Under the pieces are notes generated by a model. It saw only the letters and a program-made list of their open reading frames with translations. It did not search any database and was not told the origin of the DNA. A DNA stretch of 64,000 nt, from positions 62,001 to 126,000 of the forward strand of contig CAWBRU010000014.1 in NCBI GenBank assembly GCA_963791325.1, given 5' to 3'. The position numbers were made by a program, and so were the translations under genes. Position 1 is the stretch's first letter, and the number at the start of each line of letters is the position of its first letter. The DNA is from JBEVJK01 sp963791325. GTDB lineage: Bacteria > Pseudomonadota > Alphaproteobacteria > Rhizobiales > Rhizobiaceae. This document shows positions 57,265-64,000 of the stretch, piece after piece.

Positions 57265-57480
57265 CAGCTCGCCTGGCCGTACCAGCTGGTAAATACCGCT
57301 CCTTCCTTCGCGAGACGATCAATGTTCGGTGTGGGATGCCCGAGAGCGGCGCCGCGGAAGTAAACGCCGTAGTCGCCCCAACCGACGTCGTCGCTCATGA
57401 GCATCACGACGTTGGGTTTGTCCTGGGCGGCTGCTGGCGTTCCCGCCACCGCTACAGTCGGCCGGGCGGCCAAGCGAACC
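57265..57480 (-). pseudogene. Truncated sulfatase N-terminus
   Basis: The minus strand encodes DKPNVVMLMSDDVGWGDYGV, then PTPNIDRLAKEGAVFTSWYG, QASC. This is the start of an arylsulfatase-type enzyme, with the metal-binding Asp pair in MSDDVGWGD. The frame ends at the Cys of the formylglycine motif C-x-x-G-R, where the IS-like sequence begins. The signal peptide region (AGTPAAAQ) is partly kept, with the upstream side replaced by the helper gene region at 57483. Non-functional remnant. Confidence 0.7.
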
Positions 57481-57482
57481 TT

Positions 57483-57767
57483 GTGACCATTGAGACCATC
57501 GCTGCCCAGCTTGATGAGGACCGCCGGCTCGCCTACGAGCAGGGACAAGCCAGCGCCGCCGTCGCTGCCTCCATGTCGAAGGCCAAGTTGTTCGGATTGA
57601 TCACCGACCGCCGCGAGATCGAGGGCTCACTTCGCAAGCCGTTGCGCGAGCCTCTCAGCCAGTCCGAGTTAAGGAGACCCATGTCCTTGGAAGAATGGCA
57701 GGCCAAGTTTGCGCCGAAGTCACGGGATCTGGCCAGCGGAGCCGACCCTGACGGGCGGCGGCAGTAG
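57483..57767 (+). CDS. Small terminase-helper-like protein, copy 2
   Basis: A 94-residue helical protein from a GTG at 57483: VTIETIAAQLDEDRRLAYEQ, GQASAAVAASMSKAKLFGLI, TDRREIEG, followed by a Pro/Ser-rich tail ending GADPDGRRQ. It closely parallels the protein at 34444 (QLDEDR / QFDEDR; SAAVAASMSKAKLFGL / SAAVAACTAKAKLLGL). Such helpers accompany phage terminase large subunits. It directly abuts the sulfatase remnant, so its left end marks a junction. Confidence 0.55.
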   Translation: MTIETIAAQLDEDRRLAYEQGQASAAVAASMSKAKLFGLITDRREIEGSLRKPLREPLSQSELRRPMSLEEWQAKFAPKSRDLASGADPDGRRQ

Positions 57768-57937
57768 GCCGATCGGCGAGATCCGATCTCGGGGCCCTGG
57801 CATCGGTCAGCTGAATTCAGTCAAGTCACGCCGCAAATTGCAGACTATAGCGTTACGGTCGGCCGCGTAAAGGCGCTGTGCAGGCATCGGAGGCTTGCTG
57901 AAAATCGGAGGGAGTGTCCGGCTCCCACGAGGTCGCG

Positions 57938-58706
57938 ATGAAGCGCAAATACGTCTGTTACACGAGGGTCAGCACCCAGGAACAGGGTCGGAGCGGGCTC
58001 GGGATCGAGGCGCAGAGGCGCGACATCCAGCTGTTCCTGAAGAACTACTCGGACGTGCCGTACGAGGTCGTCGGGGAGTTCCAGGACATTGGCTCGGGTG
58101 CTGACAATGGTCGCCCCGAACTGCAGAAAGCCATCGCCTTGGCCAAAAAAGCCAAGGCCGAGCTGCTGGTCGCCAAACTCGACCGGCTGAGCCGCCGACT
58201 GAGCTATGTGGCAACCCTGATGGAAGATCCGAAGCTGAAGCTGCGGGTGGCATCGATGCCGCACGCGGACAAGGCGATGCTGCACGTCTATAGCCTGGTG
58301 AGCGAGATGGAGCGCGACTTTATCAGCGCGCGGACCAAGGCTGCGTTGCATATGGCGAAGCAACGCGGCGTGAAGCTCGGCGGCGACCGTCATGGCGCGC
58401 TTGCTAGGGCGAACAAGGTACGGCAAAGGGCGGCTGATGAGGCGGCTGCGAAAATCCTACAGCTGCTTGAGCCCATGCGTGCTTCGGCGTACTTCACTGC
58501 GAAAGATGGCTGAAGCTTTGAACGCGACTGGGCTGAAAACCTCGACCGGTGCGGAGTGGTCGGCGATGGCCGTGAAGCGGGCAATTGGCCGCGGAGCCAA
58601 GGAGAGTGATGCTACGAGCGGACACTCTGCTGCAATCGAGGCCGAGACACCGGACGGCAGCCTTTGGGGTGCGATCCAAAGGGCGCGGCGCATGAGAGGG
58701 GAGTAG
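57938..58706 (+). CDS. Serine recombinase (resolvase family), frameshifted near the HTH
   Basis: A serine recombinase of about 255 residues when read across one break. The start MKRKYVCYTRVSTQEQGRSG has the nucleophile Ser in TRVST; the arginines in KLDRLSRRLSYVATL, SEMERDFISARTKAALHMAK and a Lys/Gly-rich hinge follow. As read it stops at 58513; removing one T from GCGTACTTCACTGCG gives SLRKMAEALNATGLKTSTGA, the C-terminal DNA-binding part ending at 58706. The start at 57938 has a GGTCGCGATG context with a weak ribosome site. Together with the resolvase at 36344 it brackets the accessory block. Confidence 0.75.
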
Positions 58707-58888
58707 CTCACCCACCCCGTCCCCCGATCAACCCGGCGACGGGGGTAGGGGTCGTTTGTGGGGCCCCATCTATCCGCGCGCGACGAGCATTCCGGCATTC
58801 TGCACGTCGGAAACTTGCAGCCCAGAGCTATCCCCAGGGTAAGCTTGTCCGGCTGTTCCCGGCAATCACCCTGCCAGGTAAGCGCCCC

Positions 58889-60865
58889 TTATCGTAACTC
58901 CGGAATGCCGCAGCTGGTAAGGAACGAGGTCGTCTCGTCATAGAAGGAAGCCGCTCGCGTTCGATCCAATTCGCTACCGTGTGGCACGAGGATGACCACG
59001 CCTTGGCGAGCCCTCGTCAACAGTACGCGATATGCATTCGCGAGATACGCCGCCCGAGTGAGATCTTCTACGTTCTCCCAACGCGACCCGCGGAAATAGT
59101 AGGGCTTCCATGCGCCGGCCTCGCGCCGGAAGTTTGCGTCCCAACACATTCCGACCCAATCAAGTTCGAGGCCTTGGACGTCGAACTCAGTTGCGACGTC
59201 CTCAAGCGCGTAGGACGAACGCACATCGTCCTTGCCGGCAAGAAACCAGACCGGCGGGTCTATTTTCGCCTTAACAAAAATGCCGACGGGCTTCAGGCGG
59301 AATTCCGTTTGACGACGCGACCAACCCAATTCGTTCGGTGCCGCGGGCTCGATTGCGGAGCCAGTCGCGCGCGGACATTCAGGTCTCGCGTTATCAAAGG
59401 GGTACTTGTTAGCTTCTTGATCGAAGCCCGCGCAGCGTCGCGTCGCCGGCGATTACGGCCCCGGCAAATTCCGATAGGGCCTCCGCTCTAAACGATCGGA
59501 CCGAGACAGTCAGATGGAGCGCGCTGTCTTGTGTTGCCTGCGGGATACGGTAGCCTGCACTTCGCCGAGGTAGTCCGCACCCGTGAGGCGGTCAGAGATG
59601 TGCACGTCCCAGGTTTCGGTAATGCTTTCGGATCGCAGCGAACCATTCATCTAGACCGGCCTCGCCGGTGTTGATTTCCTGTCCGCCGCCGATCAGGCAG
59701 ACTACAACACACCAACCTCGATGTCGGTTCATGACGGACAACAGGAAATCCGGCTCCGACATGTCGAAAGTCGTCGTGGCCTCGCTCCGCCATGAACTTT
59801 GACGTCTGTTCATTCGTCCAGGCACGTTGCGCCTCGTCGAAAAACGACGACCCGTTCGGTCGGCACTTGCTTCGTTTCCGACATACTCGTCACGAAAATG
59901 GTGAATGTTCTGAATGAAGGTACTGGCGTGACGTGTGGCGTCCTTCTTGGCTTGTTGGTTCGCCTGCCGATCGGCTGCGTTCGACTTCATCCTGAGCCAA
60001 GCCTGGCGGAGGACGGCGACCAACGGGGCATTCCCGGACAAGGAAGACTGCGTGCTCTTCTTCGCTGGCTCTCATGCGCTCTGTAGCGAGGTTCAGACCA
60101 GCGAGCGTCTTGCCTGAACCCGGCACCCCGGTAACAAAGCAAATCGCTTTCGTTCGCTTTTGCTTGGTTTGCTCGATTACTCCGGCAATGTAGGCGGCGG
60201 TCCGAGATAGGTTCTCCGCGCCGGCTTCGCTGCGCGAGATTTCGTGGACGTCATGGCCCTGATAGAGGGCCTGGGCGGCTTCGACGATGGTCGGGGTTGG
60301 TTTGTAGGAAGAGTGTGCCCACGCGAGCGCATTATCCACGACGTTTGAGCCAAACTTGAGCAGCGCCGTCACATGAGCGGCGCAATGGTTTCGCAACTTG
60401 CGAGTAGGGGCCGTATGACGCCGTCGGACCAGGGTCGATGGCGGAGATGACGGATGGAGCGTCCGTGGCGATCAGAATCGGAATTATCGTTCGGTCATGA
60501 CTTCCGGTGTGGAAGTTCTTAAGATCGAGCGCATAGTCTAGGGCCTGATCTAGCGGCATGCCGCCAGTAGTCGACTAGCCCCTACCTTATATTCCAGTAC
60601 GAATACGAATCCGGCCGGCAAAAGAATTGCATCCGCCCGTTTGCCCATGCGCGGGATCGAGAACTCAAGGAAAAAATGGCCTTGGGGAATCGCTGACGCG
60701 AGGAGCTTCAGGTTTCAATTTGATCCATCCATGCATCGCGTTGCCTTCAACCCACGTCGAACGGATGACGAGCAACTAACTGGCCTAGAATCCCGTCGAC
60801 TAAGCCCGTCGGAAGTCCTCGGCAGATCCTTCCCAATACCAGCGCTTCGGTCCAATCGTGTCCAT
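58889..60865 (-). pseudogene. DUF2075-type ATPase with N-terminal nuclease-like domain, broken by several shifts
   Basis: From an ATG at 60865 the protein begins MDTIGPKRWYWEGSAEDFRR. The N-terminal block LEFSIPRMGKRADAILLPAG, FVFVLEYKVGA has a PD-(D/E)XK-like nuclease pattern. The ATPase core is VTGVPGSGKTLAGLNLATER, and the C-terminus (VGMCWDANFRREAGAWKPYY, AYRVLLTRARQGVVILVPHG) is the conserved end of DUF2075/Schlafen-like helicases. At least five frame changes interrupt it (near 60820, 60580, 60370, 60040 and 59500). Such proteins occur in defence-related loci. It is not translatable as one chain in this sequence. Confidence 0.6.
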
Positions 60866-61883
60866 GTCAGCCCTCTCACCGACTAAGCTCGTTGTTTAGG
60901 CTATCGATCCGGCGGGTCGACGCTGTCAAGGGTACCACGTCCTGCCGAGGCGGAAGCCTTGATAAATCGGGCCCGCGCTGATATCGCCTCAACTGCATCT
61001 TGAGAGGGCTTCGGCCCCGCCAACCAGCCTTGACCGGCAACGGTGGCACGACGATGTGGTCCTGATGGGCAACAATGGGTCGGAAACCTCTCCATGTTCG
61101 CTGACACGGCGCCCAGAAGGTCGGCACCCTTGGAGAAAACACTGTGTGGAAGAATTGTTATTCTGCCCAACGGCGACGCATTCACGCCTTCGCTGTGGCA
61201 TGGGCCAAGGCGGATATGGACCCGCTACAACGCGCATGGCGGGATGACGCGACGTCGGGGTGCTCGTTGTCGCAGACCACTTATCAATTGCTTGTCCAGT
61301 ATGGCGAGATGCCGACAGGCCTCCTTGCTGCAATGAAGTGAACAAGTGCAACTTTTCTCCTCCCGCCCGGCAACGCTTGCTGTGGACTGCTCGCCGCTCC
61401 GGCGCCACTCCGCTCACCGTTTAAAGAATCCGCTGACACCACTTCGACCGGGTTGAGCAAGTCGGCCGCGAGGGGCGCAAAGGCCAAGGAGATGCTGACC
61501 AGTCGCCGACCACTTCAACAACGACGTCGAACCAATTCATGCAATGGGGGCCCTCCTTGCGGGACACGCCAGCTCCGGGGATTAAACCCGAAGGCGGGAG
61601 TGGGGCGCTTTCTGGGGCCATGACATCAGCGCAGCGATGTGTCACCCCAGAGGTGGACTGTGTTGTACATCTTTATCGGTCTAAAACCAAAAGTGCGACG
61701 CTGCTCCGATCCAAAACGGCAGCAACAACGCTCAGTCCTGCCTGCTCTCGGCATCCCGGTAGGTATTTGGCCGCCACTCTCCTTAATAGACTTGCCAAAC
61801 TTATGGAGGAGGTCCACTGTTCCCGTTCAATCGGGACATTTAGGGGGTTACCTTATAGCTGGATAGTTGGAGGAGATACCCGA
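60866..61883. other. Region without a recognisable gene
   Basis: About 1.0 kb. A plus-strand frame at 61144-61341 (HAFAVAWAKADMDPLQRAWR, ending LLAAMK) looks protein-like but matches nothing I recognise. Other frames are short. It probably holds decayed sequence between the DUF2075 gene and the sulfite-oxidase-like gene. The promoter of the latter lies in the last 100 bp. Confidence 0.3.
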
Positions 61884-63051
61884 ATGCGTAGTCTTCCACG
61901 CCGCGAATTTATAGTTCAAAGTGGCGCAACCCTCGCCGCGTTGGCTGCCCTTCAATCGCGTGTAGCTCAAGCATTTCCGAGCCAGGCCGGTGAGAAAGCG
62001 GTCCCGTGGCTTGATCAGCCGCCAGCCAACCCTGATCCAAAGGGCCTAAAGGATCTCCTTGTCTGGGAGGATCTGGACTTCTCGGATAACGCCGAACGAA
62101 AAATTCTTCGGTGTCATGCATTTTCCAGTGGCCAAGCATTGATCTCAACACGTGGAAACTAGAGGTTGACGGCCTCGTGAAGAAGCCGATGACCCTCAAA
62201 CTCGCCGATCTCAAGGCAAGGCCCCGTCAAGAGGTCATTTTCACGTTGGAGTGTTCCGGCAATCACGGCTTTCCATTCTTCATTGGAGGCATTGGAAATG
62301 CGCGTTGGGCCGGTACACCGCTTGCTGCAATCCTCGACGACGCAGGCGTCATGGACGACGGCATCGAAGTCGTGTTTTGGGGTGCAGATGCTGGCGACAT
62401 CGCCCTTAAAGACGACATTCGCGATGTCAAGATGCATCAGCACTTTGCCCGCAGTATGTCGCTCGCTGACGCTATGAGCCCCCAGAACATTCTGTGTTAC
62501 GAGATGAACGGGGCCGCTCTGCCCGCGAAGAACGGGTTTCCGCTCAGGCTGATCGCGCCTGGTTGGTACGGCATCGCAAACGCCAAGTGGCTGACGCGCA
62601 TCGAAGTTCGAAACCGCCGCTTTATGAGTAAACTCATGGGACGGGATTATGTGACGATTTGTGAGGAGGAACACGACGGAGAAACAATCTGGGCCGAGAC
62701 ATCGGTTGGCCGCACGCGGCTGAAATCCGCCCCTGCAAGGGTTACCCGGAGTGACTTCTGGATACCGCATCACCGGTGCAGCATGGGGAGCGCCTATCGC
62801 AAAGGTTGAGGTGAAAATCGATGACGGGCCATGGCTTGCAGCTACCATAGATCGCGATGAAGAAGCCGAGTTTGCATGGCTGATCTGGGTACTCACTGGG
62901 CACCGCCATCACCGGGCGAGCACACCGTGACATCGCGGGCTACCGATAAAGCGGGGAATGTTCAGCCGGCCATGGATGACCCATTTATCGCCAAGAAGCA
63001 TACATATTGGGAAAGCAACGGCCAGGTCACGCGCCGCATCTCTGTCGGTTA
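61884..63051 (+). pseudogene. Sulfite oxidase/SoxC-like molybdopterin oxidoreductase, broken by frameshifts
   Basis: A Tat-exported molybdoenzyme in several frames. The N-terminus (MRSLPRREFIVQSGATLAAL) has a twin-arginine signal with LAALQSRVAQAFP; the ribosome site is AGGAGATACCCGA. The core gives DLNTWKLEVDGLVKKPMTLK, EVIFTLECSGNHGFPFFIGG with the Mo-coordinating Cys, and GFPLRLIAPGWYGIANAKWL. The C-terminal dimerisation part (KVEVKIDDGPWLAATIDRDE, then HTVTSRATDKAGNVQPAMDD) ends at 63051. Breaks near 62100, 62745 and 62900 interrupt it. It would oxidise sulfite (or reduce a related substrate) in the periplasm if intact. Confidence 0.72.
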
Positions 63052-63298
63052 GTCCAACCGCAGGGCCGGTCTAGTTCCAGCTTCTCGTGCTGGGCGTAAT
63101 TCAGGCGCTCACCAGTCCGATCTCGTTGGAGCGGCTGCCGATACGTCGGGAAGTTTGGTCTCATGGCTGTTCGGGTGGCCCAACTTTGGGCGCGGGCGTT
63201 GCCATGATATGGCGGTTACAACCGGCCTGTTGTACGATTGAGCTACAGCTTGGCGTGTCGACCAGGTGGAACGTGTCGATCGTTCAGGGAGCTGTACC

Positions 63299-63811
63299 AT
63301 GACTGTGACGGAAGTAGTGCCTCGGCGCGTTGCCGGCGAGATCGAAGGCGACTTCGTAATTTTCCTGATCGGCATGCGCATCAATAAGCCATGGAAGGTG
63401 CAAAAGTGGCTTCCGGTCCTGCGTGCCATGAGGCCGATGCTCCAGGAGTTAGAAGCAAGGCCGGAAAGCGGTCTCTGGCTATGAGCCGATCGGTCGGATT
63501 ACTCCTTCTCGCAATACTGGCGCTCATTCGAGCATCTAGAGGCCTATGCTCGCGCACCCGACCAGAGCCATTGGCCAGCCTGGATGGCCTTCAACAAACG
63601 CATCAAGAAATCACGAGGTGACGTGGGCATCTGGCACGAAACCTACCTTGTGAGAGCCGGGAATTACGAGGCAATTTATAGCGGAATGCCGCCCATCGGG
63701 CTTGGCAAAGCTGGCAGCCTTGTCGACGCGGTCAATGCGCGCGAGAGCGCACGACAGCGCCTGCGGAAGATCAACGTTGCACCTGACGGTAGGTCGGGCC
63801 GCGAAACCTGA
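63299..63811 (+). pseudogene. DUF4188 family protein, interrupted at 63482
   Basis: A DUF4188 protein of about 170 residues. The start at 63299 (MTVTEVVPRRVAGEIEGDFV, then IFLIGMRINKPWKVQKWLPV) follows GGGAGCTGTACC. As read, a TGA at 63482 follows ESGLWL. Two compensating single-base changes (one T less in CTCTGGC, one C more in ACTCCTTC) give GYEPIGRITPFSQYWRSFEH, and the frame then continues AYARAPDQSHWPAWMAFNKR and IWHETYLVRAGNYEAIYSGM to 63811. The function of DUF4188 is not known; the fold resembles dimeric ferredoxin-like monooxygenases. Confidence 0.72.
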
Positions 63812-64000
63812 TACACGGCGAACCGCCCCGATCGCGGGTCGCCGAGCGAGGGCCCAGGATGCTTTCGGAATGGGGATTTCGACCAGGCTGAGGCTTCCGT
63901 TGGATTAAGCATGGTCCAGTCTTCCTAGCGCTAGGGAGACTGGAGCGACGACGGCACGCAGGCCATTCGCGGCCTCAAATTGGCGGCGCTCACGACAGCA
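63812..64000. other. Right end of window, no gene seen
   Basis: The last 190 bp shows no supported open frame and no tRNA or repeat. It contains a short palindromic stretch near 63925 (TCCTAGCGCTAGGGA), which is symmetrical and could be a regulatory site or a terminator stem. The next gene must start beyond the edge. Confidence 0.35.

Noticed and set aside
63482..63484. Selenocysteine or readthrough TGA in the DUF4188 gene
   Set aside because: Two nearby compensating one-base changes restore the family sequence and remove the stop, which is simpler than recoding.

Overview
The window comes from a high-GC alphaproteobacterium, most probably of the Rhizobiales (Hyphomicrobiales). The codon bias is strongly GC-ending. 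Several families are typical of rhizobia: UPF0114, UPF0260, SIMPL-domain and DUF3606 proteins, an extra groESL copy, and BMP-type ABC cassettes.

Layout. 1-9.4 kb is ordinary chromosome: an aminotransferase cut by the left edge, two tandem EAL proteins, a glutathione transferase, a small Tudor-like protein, an M24 metallopeptidase, an SDR with two palindromic operators upstream, UPF0114, UPF0260, a small secreted protein and a SIMPL-domain protein. At 9.65 kb a CAU-anticodon tRNA is followed 22 bp later by a tyrosine recombinase pointing at it, the usual left end of an integrated element. Everything to the right looks accessory, and no second copy of the tRNA 3' end was found. 11-16 kb holds three small alpha-helical proteins, groESL with a CIRCE operator and a transglutaminase-like protein. 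16.4-34.3 kb is a prophage segment with a lambda-like head module (terminase, gpW, portal, protease-capsid fusion) and a P2-like contractile tail/baseplate module ending in an unusual chimeric sheath protein. Tube, tape-measure, lysis and repressor genes are not seen. A stand-alone cyclic-nucleotide-binding protein sits inside this tail operon. 34.4-37 kb holds a terminase-helper-like ORF, a VOC protein, a protein-L-isoaspartate methyltransferase and a resolvase.

37.2-45.6 kb is a clean minus-strand catabolic operon: acyl-CoA synthetase, creatininase-family hydrolase, BMP-family substrate-binding protein, two-domain ABC ATPase, two permeases and an amidohydrolase. It looks like uptake and stepwise opening of a nitrogen-rich heterocycle such as a nucleobase or nucleoside. 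46.5-48.4 kb is a phage-early-like run of tightly overlapping genes (MazG-like NTPase, membrane protein, nucleotide kinase). 48.7-64 kb is a mosaic: DUF3606 protein, MarR-like regulator, dnaQ remnant, small secreted proteins, a roughly 1500-residue adenylate cyclase/STAND NTPase/WD40 protein, IS and sulfatase fragments, a second helper ORF and second serine recombinase, a DUF2075 ATPase, a sulfite-oxidase-like gene and a DUF4188 gene.

A notable feature is the number of single-base frame breaks. In many genes the expected reading frame returns if one homopolymer run is changed by one base. Many 'broken' genes may therefore be intact in the organism, and the breaks may be sequencing errors. Real truncations (sulfatase, IS remnant, dnaQ, gpI) are separate from these. 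All family assignments are by reading the translated sequence, and no database search was run.
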